Source: Alphaproteobacteria bacterium (GTDB lineage Bacteria; Pseudomonadota; Alphaproteobacteria; Rhizobiales; Aestuariivirgaceae). From it: a DNA stretch of 22,087 nt. The DNA is taken from the NCBI GenBank assembly GCA_020441605.1, contig JAGRLX010000024.1, positions 1 to 22,087 on the forward strand. Reading direction: 5' to 3'. How positions within the stretch are numbered: the first letter of the stretch is position 1; each line of letters opens with the position of its first letter. Under the pieces are notes generated by a model. It saw only the letters and a program-made list of their open reading frames with translations. It did not search any database and was not told the origin of the DNA. The position numbers were made by a program, and so were the translations under genes. Below, one piece after another: positions 14,385-22,087 of the stretch.

Positions 14385-15158
14385 ATGATCACCATCGAAA
14401 AGGTCAGCGTCAGTTTCGGCGGCCTCCGGGCCGTCGATGACGTGAGCTTCGATATTCCCGCCGGCCGCATCACCGGCCTGATCGGCCCCAATGGCGCCGG
14501 CAAGACGACCCTGTTCAACGCGGTGGCGGGGCATGTGCCGGTAACCTCCGGCCGCATCCTGCTGGCCGGGTCCGAGATCACCCGGCTCAAGCCCCACGAA
14601 CGGGCGGGACGGGGACTTGCGCGAACCTTCCAGATCCCCCATGAATTCGGGCGGCTCACCGTGATCGAGAATTTCATGGCGGCGGCGGCCACACCGCTGG
14701 GCGAGAACGTGTTCAACGTGATTTTCCGGCGGGAACAATTCCAGGCCGAAGAGGAAGCCGTCTACCGCAAGGCGAAGGAAACCGTAAGCTTTCTCGAACT
14801 CGACCGGGTCGCGCGCGAGAAGGCCGGCAATCTCTCGGGCGGGCAGAAAAAGCTGCTCGAACTGGGCCGCGCCCTGATGCGCGATCCGCGGATCATCCTG
14901 CTCGACGAAATCGGCGCAGGCATCAATCGCACACTGCTGTCGAAGATCGCAGACAAGATCAAGCTGCTCAATATCGAACGCGGGCTCACCTTCTGTCTGA
15001 TCGAGCACGATCTCGACTATGTTTCGAAGTTGTGCGACGACGTCGTGGTGATGGCACAGGGCAAGCTGCTCACCCGCGGCAGCGTCGAATCGGTGCGCCA
15101 GGACGAGCGTGTTATCGAGGCCTATTTCGGCGGCGGCAAATACGAGGCGCAAGGGTGA
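14385..15158 (+). CDS. livG: LivG-type ABC transporter ATP-binding protein
   Basis: A 257-residue ABC ATPase. Walker A is GPNGAGKT (34-41), the signature is LSGGQ (150-154), Walker B is ILLDE (171-175) and the switch His208 lies in IEHDLD. TFQIPHEFGRLTVIENF and the BCA_ABC_TP_C-like C-terminus (EAYFGG) place it in the LivG branch. It would power uptake together with the LivF-type ATPase and the two permeases, on the inner face of the membrane. After Walker B it reads DEIGAGIN where most LivG proteins have DEPAAGLN, a minor departure. ATG 14385 is chosen over an in-frame GTG at 14364 because the purine-rich site at 14366-14373 lies between them. It overlaps the next gene by 4 bp (GTGA). Confidence 0.93.
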   Translation: MITIEKVSVSFGGLRAVDDVSFDIPAGRITGLIGPNGAGKTTLFNAVAGHVPVTSGRILLAGSEITRLKPHERAGRGLARTFQIPHEFGRLTVIENFMAAAATPLGENVFNVIFRREQFQAEEEAVYRKAKETVSFLELDRVAREKAGNLSGGQKKLLELGRALMRDPRIILLDEIGAGINRTLLSKIADKIKLLNIERGLTFCLIEHDLDYVSKLCDDVVVMAQGKLLTRGSVESVRQDERVIEAYFGGGKYEAQG

Positions 15159-15874
15159 GCGCGCTCCTTTCGGTCAAGGGTCTCACGGCGGGCTATGGCG
15201 GTGTTCCCATCATCGAGGAGGTGATGCTGGATGTGGCCGAACACGAAATCGCCGTCATCATCGGCCCCAATGGCGCGGGAAAGTCGACCCTGCTCAAGTC
15301 GATCTTCGCGCTGACCAGAATCACCAGCGGCCGCATCGAATTCGCCGGGCGCGAGATCACCCGGTTGAAGACCGCGCAACTCGTGCCCATCGGCATTGCA
15401 GCCGTGCCCCAGAGCCGCAATGTGTTTCCCACCCTCACGGTTGCTGAAAACCTCGATGTCGGCACTTATGCCGCACCACCGAAGGACAAGGCGGCGGTGA
15501 TGGACAATATCCTGTCGCTGTTCCCCGACCTCAAGGCTAAACTCCGGCAGGCGGCGGGCGAACTGTCTGGCGGCCAGCGACAGATGGTGGCCATCGGCCG
15601 GGCGCTGATGAGCGAACCCAGGTTGTTGCTCCTCGATGAACCAACCGCTGGCCTGTCGCCGGCCTATCTCGAAAGGATCTTCGACCTGCTCCTCGACATC
15701 CGCAAGACCGGCGTCACTATCCTCATGGTCGAGCAGAACGCCAAGCAGGCGCTGCGCATCGCCGACCAGGGGCATGTGCTGGTCAGCGGGCGGAATTTCG
15801 TGTCCGGACCCGGCCAAGAGCTTCTCGCCAACGAGGACGTGCGCCGGTCATTTCTCGGAGGCGCGGCGGCATGA
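15155..15874 (+). CDS. livF: LivF-type ABC transporter ATP-binding protein
   Basis: A 239-residue ABC ATPase, partner of the LivG-type subunit. It shows Walker A GPNGAGKS (37-44), the Q-loop region VPQSRNVFPTLTVAENL typical of LivF, signature LSGGQ (137-141), Walker B LLLLDEP (157-163) and the TAGLSP D-loop. An open frame extends upstream to 15032 inside livG, but the homology (ALLSVKGLTAGYGG) starts at GTG 15155, whose GTGA overlaps the livG stop. That start also gives the usual LivF length of about 235-240. It ends in an ATGA overlap with the first permease gene. Confidence 0.93.
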   Translation: MSALLSVKGLTAGYGGVPIIEEVMLDVAEHEIAVIIGPNGAGKSTLLKSIFALTRITSGRIEFAGREITRLKTAQLVPIGIAAVPQSRNVFPTLTVAENLDVGTYAAPPKDKAAVMDNILSLFPDLKAKLRQAAGELSGGQRQMVAIGRALMSEPRLLLLDEPTAGLSPAYLERIFDLLLDIRKTGVTILMVEQNAKQALRIADQGHVLVSGRNFVSGPGQELLANEDVRRSFLGGAAA

Positions 15875-16761
15875 TCGATTTCATCAATCTTTATCTCGTG
15901 CCGGGCCTGACCATCGGCAGCATCTACGCGCTGGGCGCGGTCGGCATCTCGATGATCTTCGGCATCCTGCGCTTTGCCCACTTCGCCCATGGCGACCTGA
16001 TGACGATCGGGGCCTATGGCGTGCTCACCGCCGTCTGGTTCATTCCGTTGCATCCGCTGTTGCTGCTGCCCTTCGGCATAGGTCTTGCGATCATTGCCGC
16101 CCTGGCAGTCGACCGCTTCTTCTACCAGCCGCTGCGCAAGCTGCCGACGATCTACACGGTGATCTCGTCCTTCGGCGTGGCGCTGATCTTCAGGTCGCTG
16201 GCGCAATTGTTCTGGAGCTCCGGCAACCAGGTCTTCATTCCGGGCGTCCGCCCGCCACTGGTGCTGTTCGATACATTCCGCATCGCGACGCTGCATGCGC
16301 AGGTCATCGTCCTGACGGCGGCCATCGCCATCGGCCTCCATCTCTTCCTGTCGCGCTCGAAGCTGGGCCGGGCCATGCGGGCGGTGTCGGACGAGCCGGA
16401 ACTTGCCGCGGTGGCTGGCCTCGACACCGAGCGGGTGGTGCGCTGGACCTGGATCATCGGTGCGGCATTGGCGGCGACGGCCGGGGTCTTCTCCGGCATG
16501 GATACCAGCATGCATCCCAATCTCGGCTGGAACCTGCTGCTGCCGATGTTCGCGGCCGCGGTGCTCGGCGGCATCGGCAAACCCATGGGGGCCATCGCCG
16601 GCGGTCTCATCATCGGCATCGCCGAGGAACTGGCGACCTTCAACTGGATCGGCGACGACCCCCTGATCTCGCCCTCGTACAAGACCGCCGTCGCCTTCAG
16701 CATTATGGTGGGGCTGTTGATCTTCCGGCCGCAGGGCCTGTTCAAGGGGAGGCTGCTCTGA
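15871..16761 (+). CDS. livH: LivH-type ABC transporter permease
   Basis: A 296-residue integral inner-membrane protein of the LivH (BPD_transp_2) family. It has about eight hydrophobic segments. The conserved N-terminal GAVGISMIFGILRFAHFAHGD and the cytoplasmic loop with GRAMRAVSDEPELAAVAGLD, which docks on the ATPases, are both present. It ends in RPQGLFKG, the common LivH terminus. It should form the translocation pore with the LivM-type permease. The start overlaps livF (ATGA) and the stop overlaps livM by one base (TGATG). Confidence 0.93.
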   Translation: MIDFINLYLVPGLTIGSIYALGAVGISMIFGILRFAHFAHGDLMTIGAYGVLTAVWFIPLHPLLLLPFGIGLAIIAALAVDRFFYQPLRKLPTIYTVISSFGVALIFRSLAQLFWSSGNQVFIPGVRPPLVLFDTFRIATLHAQVIVLTAAIAIGLHLFLSRSKLGRAMRAVSDEPELAAVAGLDTERVVRWTWIIGAALAATAGVFSGMDTSMHPNLGWNLLLPMFAAAVLGGIGKPMGAIAGGLIIGIAEELATFNWIGDDPLISPSYKTAVAFSIMVGLLIFRPQGLFKGRLL

Positions 16762-17711
16762 TGGAACTGACCGGCCTGTTCTTCTATCTCGTCAGCATAC
16801 TGATCGCTGGCGGTATCTATGCCATCCTGTGTCTGGCGCTCAACATCCAATGGGGCATGGGTGGACTGTTCAATGCCGGGATCGCCGGCTTCTTCGCGGT
16901 GGGCGCCTATGCCTCCGCCATAGTCACGACGGCGCCCTCGGCCAAGCATCTCGGCGGTTTCAGTCTCCCCATTCCCTTTGGCCTGGCGGCCGCCGCGGTT
17001 GCCGCCGCCATCACCGGATGGGCCGTCGCCAAGATCTGCGTGCGGCTCAAGAGCGACTATCTCGCCATGGCCTCCATCGGCATCGCGGAAATCCTGCGGC
17101 TGGTGATCGTGAACGAGTCGTGGCTCACCAACGGAAGTCTGGGCATTGCCGGAGTGCCGCGCCCCTTCGGCGACCTGGTTCAGGGCAGGGGATCGGACCT
17201 GGTATTCCTGGGCGTGGTGTGGGTCATTGTGGCCGGCGTCTATGTGATCAGCGCGAGGCTTCATGACAGCCCATGGGGCCGGACCTTGCGCGCCATCCGC
17301 GACAACGAGGCCTCGGCCCGCGCCGCCGGCAAGGATGTTGACTGGTTCCGCCTGCAGACCTTCGTGATCGGCGCGGCGATCATGGGCGTTGCCGGAGGGC
17401 TGTCGGCGCATTACTTCAAGTTCCTGTCGCCGTCCGCCACCGAGCCATTGCTGGTGACGTTCCTCGTCTGGGTGATGCTGATGGCCGGTGGCTCAGGCAA
17501 TAACCGGGGTGCGGTTGCCGGCGCCCTCGCCATCTGGTTCCTGTGGTCGGTCACCGAGATCTTCAGCAACCGGCTGCCACCCGAATGGATAACCCGCTCG
17601 TCCTACATCCGCATGCTGCTGATCGGACTGCTGCTGCAGTTCGTGTTGCAGAGATTCCGGTCAGGCCTTATCCCTGAACGCTCGCCGCCGATCAGGTTCA
17701 AGGATAGCTAG
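16761..17711 (+). CDS. livM: LivM-type ABC transporter permease
   Basis: A 316-residue membrane protein of the LivM family, second half of the pore. It opens with a membrane segment followed by LALNIQWGMGGLFNAGIAGFFAVGAYA, the hallmark of LivM. SDYLAMASIGIAEILRLV sits in the middle, and the ATPase-docking loop is LRAIRDNEASARAAGKDV. About eight to nine hydrophobic segments are visible. A much longer open frame begins at 15636 but runs out of frame with livF and livH; the true start is ATG 16761, with GGGGAGG about 8 nt upstream. The last residues are hydrophilic and cytoplasmic. The stop at 17709-17711 touches the start of the regulator gene. Confidence 0.93.
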   Translation: MELTGLFFYLVSILIAGGIYAILCLALNIQWGMGGLFNAGIAGFFAVGAYASAIVTTAPSAKHLGGFSLPIPFGLAAAAVAAAITGWAVAKICVRLKSDYLAMASIGIAEILRLVIVNESWLTNGSLGIAGVPRPFGDLVQGRGSDLVFLGVVWVIVAGVYVISARLHDSPWGRTLRAIRDNEASARAAGKDVDWFRLQTFVIGAAIMGVAGGLSAHYFKFLSPSATEPLLVTFLVWVMLMAGGSGNNRGAVAGALAIWFLWSVTEIFSNRLPPEWITRSSYIRMLLIGLLLQFVLQRFRSGLIPERSPPIRFKDS

Positions 17712-18737
17712 ATGGCCAAAGTCACCATTCAGGATGTAGCCCGCGTGGCGGGTGTGAGCGTCGCGACTGTCGACCGGGTGCTCAATCGCCGGCCGGGGGT
17801 GCGTGGCGTGACCGTCAACAAGGTGGAAACCGCGATCCGCGAACTCAATTACCAGCCGGACCGGATCGCGGCACGGCTGGCCCGGTCGCGGGAGTACCGG
17901 TTCTGCTTCGTCCTGCCGGAACGCAGCGGCGAGTTCTGGGAGCGCATCAACGAGGAAGTGCGCATCATGGCCGAGCGGATGACCGGCGAGCGGGTGTCGA
18001 TCTCGGTCAAGCGGGTCGACGTCTTCGATGGCGAACTTCTGGCGGCCACGCTCGACGCCATCGGCGACATGTTCGATGGCATTGCAGTGGTGGCGCTCGA
18101 TCATCCGGCGGTGCGCGAGTCGATCAACGCATTGGCCGCGCGCGGCGTTACCGTGGTGACGCTGGTGTCCGATGTCCCCGGCTCGAAGCGGGCCCATTAT
18201 GCCGGCATCGACAATTCTTCGGCGGGCCGCACGGCGGGCAGCCTGATGGGACGGTTCCTGCGCGGCGCGACGGGCAAGGTCGGACTGATCGCCGGTTCGC
18301 TGGCGCTGCGTGACCATATCGAGCGGCAATTCGGCTTCGAGCAGGTGATGACCCACGAATATCCGCATCTGGCGCTGCTGCCGGTGCGAGAATCGCGCGA
18401 CGACTGGCGCAAGCTCGAGGAGATGACGGCCCAGCTTCTTGCCGAGCACCGCGATCTCATCGGCATCTACAACGTGGGCGGCGGCACGCGCGGCATCGTG
18501 TCGTGTCTCGAGGAGAAAGGCCGCGCCAAGGATATCGTTCTCATCGCCCACGACCTCAGCGACACCAATCGCAAGGCGCTGATCCGGGGAACGATCGACG
18601 CGGTGATCAATCAGGAACCGGGCCACGAGGTACGGAGCGCCGTGCGCGTGCTGATGTCGAAGGCCGACAATGTGCCGTTGATCGAATCCCAGGAACGGAT
18701 CCGCATCGACATCTTCCTGCGGGACAACCTGCCGTAG
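17712..18737 (+). CDS. LacI-family transcriptional regulator
   Basis: A 341-residue regulator. Residues 4-50 hold the LacI helix-turn-helix and hinge: VTIQDVARVAGVSVATVDRVLN, then LNYQPDRIAARLARS. A periplasmic-binding-protein-like sensor follows (about 60-335) with AGIDNSSAGRTAG and GLIAGS, the usual ligand-cleft regions. LacI regulators mostly sense sugars or polyols, but this one is the last gene of a Liv-type transporter operon. Its ATG directly follows the livM stop, with AAGGA 7 nt upstream. That placement predicts an effector related to the imported compound. It may bind upstream of the operon at 10617-10697 or elsewhere; a LacI-type operator was not identified with certainty. Its stop lies 3 bp from the stop of the convergent L,D-transpeptidase gene. 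Confidence 0.92.
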   Translation: MAKVTIQDVARVAGVSVATVDRVLNRRPGVRGVTVNKVETAIRELNYQPDRIAARLARSREYRFCFVLPERSGEFWERINEEVRIMAERMTGERVSISVKRVDVFDGELLAATLDAIGDMFDGIAVVALDHPAVRESINALAARGVTVVTLVSDVPGSKRAHYAGIDNSSAGRTAGSLMGRFLRGATGKVGLIAGSLALRDHIERQFGFEQVMTHEYPHLALLPVRESRDDWRKLEEMTAQLLAEHRDLIGIYNVGGGTRGIVSCLEEKGRAKDIVLIAHDLSDTNRKALIRGTIDAVINQEPGHEVRSAVRVLMSKADNVPLIESQERIRIDIFLRDNLP

Positions 18738-18740
18738 CGG

Positions 18741-20033
18741 TCAGTAGGTGCGCGGCTCCGGCTGGCCGAGGATGAAACCGCTGCCGTCCAGACCATAAAT
18801 GTCATTGCGGAAATTGATCCGGCCATCTTCCGTGGCCCAGGCGGTGAGATACATGAAGCGCACATCCGGCCCGTTGCTGATCTTCAGATCATAGGGCTCG
18901 GCGCTGGCGAGGATCATCTCGTACTGGGCCTCGTCCATGCCGCCGTCGCCGTCGAGCACCCAGTTCACCACGTCGCGAACCTGGTCGATACGCACGCAGC
19001 CCGAGCTTTCGAAACGCACATTGCGGCCGAAGAGCTCGCGATGTGGCGTGTCGTGCATGTAGACCATGTGCTCGTTGGGGAAATTGATCTTCACCGTGCC
19101 GAGGGAGTTGTGCGCGCCAGGCTCCTGGCGGAAGAAATAGCGGTCGGGCAGCGTGTTGTACCAGTCGACCAGTGACGGATCGATCTCTGGCCCGCCGACG
19201 CCGTCGAAGACGCGAATGTGATTGCTGGCCAGGTAGGAAGGATCCTCGAGGTAGTGGGGAACGATGTCACGCTCGACGATCGAGGCCGGAATCTTCCAGT
19301 AGGGATTGAAGTTGATGTCGCTGACCTTGCTCATAAGGGCAGGCGAAGGGCGCTCAAGCTTGCCGACCACGACATTGTGGCGCGAATAAACCGTGCCGTA
19401 TTGCACGGTTTCCAGCTGGGTGCCGGGAATGTTCACCAGGATGTAGCGATCGCCAAGCCCCTCGGCATAGGTCTGGACCCGGGGCAGGTTCTCGCGCAGC
19501 ATGTGAAGGCGGGTCTCGGCCGGCACATTGAGAGCGGCAAGCGTCTTCTCGGCCACGATGCCGCTGGGCAGCACGCCATGGTTGATCTGGAAGGCGCGCA
19601 CGCTTTCGAAAAGCTCGTCATCGAATTGATCGGCGCTGTCAGCGGTGAGGCTTTCGAATGGCAGGTAGTTTTCTGCTACCAGCCTGTGGCGCAGCGCCAG
19701 CACGGCATTGCCCCTGGCCCCCTTCTTGAGGGTTTTGGCGGGAAGGTTCGGCCAGCCGCCGCCGGCGACGAACTCTTCATAGAGGGCAATGGCCGATTCC
19801 ATGAACTCCACCGAGCCCGGCGAGACCATCGGCACCTCGTTGCGCCCTATGAGGATTTCAGTGCGGGTGGCAAGCTTGGGCGCGGACTTGGGCGCCACCG
19901 AGGAAATCGAGCTGGTCTGGATGTTGTCCTGGGCCATGGCGGGCACGGCAGCGAAGCCGGCCATGCAAGACAGCGAATAGGTGAAGGCGCGGCGCGACAG
20001 CAACGGATTGGTCCTCGATCTCATGGATCTCAT
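18741..20033 (-). CDS. Tat-exported L,D-transpeptidase with peptidoglycan-binding domain
   Basis: A 430-residue murein L,D-transpeptidase of the YcbB/LdtD-like family. The N-terminus is a twin-arginine signal: SRRAF at 13-17, a hydrophobic run, and an A-M-A cleavage site before Gln35. A PG_binding_1 domain spans about 104-170 (LKKGARGNAVLALRHRL, then VRAFQINHG). The YkuD catalytic domain spans about 195-360 with MHDTP, His327 and His331, and SSGCVRI carrying the nucleophile Cys346. It would form 3-3 crosslinks in peptidoglycan, or attach proteins to it, in the periplasm. The start ATG 20033 has no clear Shine-Dalgarno, and the in-frame ATG at 20024 is an alternative. It is probably a stand-alone gene unrelated to the catabolic genes beside it. 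Confidence 0.92.
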   Translation of the reverse strand: MRSMRSRTNPLLSRRAFTYSLSCMAGFAAVPAMAQDNIQTSSISSVAPKSAPKLATRTEILIGRNEVPMVSPGSVEFMESAIALYEEFVAGGGWPNLPAKTLKKGARGNAVLALRHRLVAENYLPFESLTADSADQFDDELFESVRAFQINHGVLPSGIVAEKTLAALNVPAETRLHMLRENLPRVQTYAEGLGDRYILVNIPGTQLETVQYGTVYSRHNVVVGKLERPSPALMSKVSDINFNPYWKIPASIVERDIVPHYLEDPSYLASNHIRVFDGVGGPEIDPSLVDWYNTLPDRYFFRQEPGAHNSLGTVKINFPNEHMVYMHDTPHRELFGRNVRFESSGCVRIDQVRDVVNWVLDGDGGMDEAQYEMILASAEPYDLKISNGPDVRFMYLTAWATEDGRINFRNDIYGLDGSGFILGQPEPRTY

Positions 20034-20116
20034 GGCAAAATTGTGGGCGAATAGGGTAAATGCGTTATTAACACGCGCAAGATTAGCCTACTCCTTCGGC
20101 AGGAATGAGGCACGAG
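20034..20116 (-). promoter_or_regulatory. Intergenic promoter region of the L,D-transpeptidase gene
   Basis: These 83 bp are AT-rich. They carry TAAA-N7-TTAA at 20057-20071 (plus strand), one base from the TTAA-N7-TTAA consensus of the alphaproteobacterial cell-cycle regulator CtrA. No convincing -35/-10 pair could be fixed. Confidence 0.35.
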
Positions 20117-22087
20117 TCAAGACTGGTCCAGGGCAATCACCTCGCGGCGGAAGGGCAGGTCGAGATGGTCGCGCGGCGGATCGCCGAATTCCTCGGCGAA
20201 TCTGCGGCCTGAATGCACGGCGGCGGCGATGGTGCCGGGCCCATAGCAATCGCCGGCGCGCGACACCGCAAATCCATCTCCGGCAAGGGCATGATAAAGC
20301 TCATCGAGGGGATTTCGGGCGGTGACCAGAACGACCGAACCGCAGGCCAGGGCGCGGGTGGTGCCGGTGAAGACGCAGGCCAGCAGGACGTGGTCGCGGG
20401 CAATGGCATCGACGGCCTGATTGGCTTCGATGCGCACACCGACATCGAGCAGCCGCTTCTGAATCACGGCCTGTTCAAGCGATGCCTTGGTGAAAGCCGA
20501 GGCCAGGGCCGCGGGCGTGACCAGGGTCACGGTATAATCTTCCTTGCGCAGCAATTCGGCGAGTACGCCTCCCATGTAATAGTGATCGTCGTCGAAGATC
20601 ACCACGTCACGGCTTGCAGGGCGTTTGCCGGCCATGAGATCGTCGGGTGTCAAGACATCGGCGCCGGGTGCCATGACGATGGGTCTGACATGATGGCGGC
20701 CGGTGCCATCGCGGCGCCAGGCGGCGCCGGCGGCGACGAGCACATGGTCGGCACCCAGCTCGGCAATCGCCGCGGCGGACATTTCGCTTTCCAGGTAGAG
20801 CGCGACATTGGCCATCTTGCCGATCTGCAGCAGCCGCCAGTCGCGGACCCGGCCCCAGGCGGCAAGCCCCGGCAGACGGCATTCGCGCGCAACCCGGCCA
20901 CCGGCCTCGGACGCCGCATCAGCGATGGTCACCTGATAGCCCCGCTGGCCAAGGGCGCGCCCCGCCTCGAGACCCGCCGGTCCAGCCCCTATCACCAGCA
21001 CATGGGCATCGGTCGACCTGGTGCGAATGATTTCCGGGTGCCAGCCGCGGCGCCACTCCTCGCCCATGCTGGGGTTCTGGGTGCAGCGCAGCGGCGTCAT
21101 GGTAAAATCATGGGTGACGCAGATGTTGCAGCCGATGCATTCGCGAATGTCGTCGAGCCGCCCGTCCTCGATCTTCTTCGGCAGGAAGGGATCAGCGATC
21201 GAGGGCCGCGCCGCACCGATCATGTCCATGATGCCCTGGCGGATCACACGCACCATCGTATCGGGTGACGTGTAGCGTCCGACGCCGACCACCGGCTTGC
21301 TGGTGAGTTTCTTGACGCCCTTGATATGGGGTTCCTGAAAGCCTTCCTCGGCGAAGCGCGAAGTCTGCGAGTCCTTCGACCAACTCGACAGCGACAGGTC
21401 CCAGAGGTCGGGCAGTTCTGCCATCAGGGCAATCGCATCCTCGACTTCCGCGGGCTCGAGGCCGGCCGCGCCCTGGAACTCGTTCATGGCGATGCGCACC
21501 GGTACCGCACAGCGATCGCCGACCGCATCCTTGGTGTCCTCAATCACTTCGCGCAGGAGTCGGGCGCGGTTTTCGAGCGAGCCGCCATATTCGTCTGATC
21601 GGAAGTTCGTCGCCCGAGACAGGAAGTGCTGGAAGATGCCAAGGCCGTGGCCAGCATAGACATAGACCAGATCGTAACCTGCAGCCCTGGCCCGGAGTGC
21701 CGCCGCACGATGGGCGCGGCGCAGGTTGCGGATGTCCTCCTTGTCCATGCCACGGGCCTGGACCGGATCGTGATAATAGCTGGCCGCCGGCATGGCGCTG
21801 GCGGCGATGGGCACCTCGCGCGACCACAGATTCACCGCCGTATAGCCGGAATGGCAGAGCTCGATGCCGGCGAGGGAGTCATGGGCATGGATGCGGTCGG
21901 CGATGCGGGCCAGCATCGGGATGTCCTGATCGTTCCAGATGCGCAACTCGACATAGGGCGAGACATCGGCGCCGTGATGGATCTCGACCATCTCAGTGCA
22001 GACCACGGCCCAGCCGCCTTCGGCCTTCATGCCGCGCATGGCCGCCAAGGCGCTGGCGTCGCGATAGCCCATGCCGTTGCAGTGCGG
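20117..22087 (-). CDS. Trimethylamine/dimethylamine/histamine dehydrogenase-family iron-sulfur flavoprotein (N-terminus outside window)
   Basis: The frame is open to the window edge, giving 656 residues of a protein expected to be about 680-730. The order is the OYE-like FMN barrel, a 4Fe-4S cluster, then an ADP/FAD-type Rossmann region (VLVIGAGPAGLEAGRAL), as in trimethylamine dehydrogenase. At the very edge it reads P-H-C-N-G; the Cys (codon 22079-22081) matches the residue that carries 6-S-cysteinyl FMN in TMADH. Cluster cysteines are in CIGCNIC (21119-21139) and CTQN (21083-21085). YVYAGH keeps the Tyr/His pair, and SWSKD keeps the TMADH Trp264 and Asp267 equivalents. Two of three aromatic-bowl residues differ: Tyr60 is Met (21989-21991) and Trp355 is Asp (21107-21109). 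The enzyme should oxidatively deaminate or demethylate an amine and pass electrons to an acceptor such as ETF. Trimethylamine itself is not the likely substrate. Confidence 0.88.
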   Translation of the reverse strand, partial: PHCNGMGYRDASALAAMRGMKAEGGWAVVCTEMVEIHHGADVSPYVELRIWNDQDIPMLARIADRIHAHDSLAGIELCHSGYTAVNLWSREVPIAASAMPAASYYHDPVQARGMDKEDIRNLRRAHRAAALRARAAGYDLVYVYAGHGLGIFQHFLSRATNFRSDEYGGSLENRARLLREVIEDTKDAVGDRCAVPVRIAMNEFQGAAGLEPAEVEDAIALMAELPDLWDLSLSSWSKDSQTSRFAEEGFQEPHIKGVKKLTSKPVVGVGRYTSPDTMVRVIRQGIMDMIGAARPSIADPFLPKKIEDGRLDDIRECIGCNICVTHDFTMTPLRCTQNPSMGEEWRRGWHPEIIRTRSTDAHVLVIGAGPAGLEAGRALGQRGYQVTIADAASEAGGRVARECRLPGLAAWGRVRDWRLLQIGKMANVALYLESEMSAAAIAELGADHVLVAAGAAWRRDGTGRHHVRPIVMAPGADVLTPDDLMAGKRPASRDVVIFDDDHYYMGGVLAELLRKEDYTVTLVTPAALASAFTKASLEQAVIQKRLLDVGVRIEANQAVDAIARDHVLLACVFTGTTRALACGSVVLVTARNPLDELYHALAGDGFAVSRAGDCYGPGTIAAAVHSGRRFAEEFGDPPRDHLDLPFRREVIALDQS

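Noticed and set aside
20213..21268. A 351-codon plus-strand open frame opposite the TMADH-family gene
   Set aside because: It is antisense to conserved cofactor motifs, and its translation is glycine-rich with no recognisable family.
1..22087. CRISPR arrays, tRNA/rRNA genes, insertion sequences, integrases or phage genes
   Set aside because: Coding genes fill nearly the whole window, with gaps of at most about 85 bp. No repeated spacer-repeat pattern, transposase or integrase motif, or tRNA-like cloverleaf was seen by eye.

Overview
This window looks like chromosomal DNA from an alphaproteobacterium, most likely one of the Hyphomicrobiales (Rhizobiales). The grounds are high GC with strong third-position G/C bias, dense operons with 1-14 bp gene overlaps, Liv-type ABC transport beside HyuAB and methylamine-type flavoenzymes, and a Tat-exported L,D-transpeptidase. 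It holds 18 protein genes, two of them cut by the window edges. I saw no rRNA, tRNA, CRISPR array, insertion sequence or phage gene. The longest non-coding stretch is about 85 bp.

Layout. (A) 1-5868, plus strand: the end of one and a complete second dimethylglycine/sarcosine dehydrogenase-type flavoprotein, an APH/choline-kinase-fold kinase, N-acetylglucosamine-6-phosphate deacetylase (nagA) and a PP2C-type phosphatase. (B) 10616 down to 5869, minus strand: hyuA, hyuB, an XRE-cupin regulator and an SRPBCC protein, every junction overlapping. (C) 10698-18737, plus strand, divergent from B: a kynureninase-family enzyme, a VOC-bicupin fusion, a branched-chain-type ABC transporter (binding protein, two ATPases, two permeases) and a LacI-family regulator. 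(D) 20033 down to 18741, minus strand: an L,D-transpeptidase. (E) 22087 down to 20117, minus strand: a trimethylamine/dimethylamine/histamine dehydrogenase-family iron-sulfur flavoprotein, cut at its N-terminus.

How the parts may work together. A-C look like an uncharacterised catabolic island. A Liv-type importer takes up an amino-acid-like compound. HyuAB opens a cyclic amide or carboxylates a carbonyl group at the cost of ATP. The kynureninase-like PLP enzyme cleaves a C-C bond, the cupin protein may be a dioxygenase or isomerase, and the DMGDH-type enzymes oxidise N-methyl groups to one-carbon units. The divergent B/C promoter region (10617-10697) is AT-rich and carries a perfect 14-bp palindrome, a good candidate operator for the XRE-cupin or the LacI regulator. 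The family assignments are well supported by motifs; the pathway and its substrate are inference. D appears to be unrelated cell-wall housekeeping.
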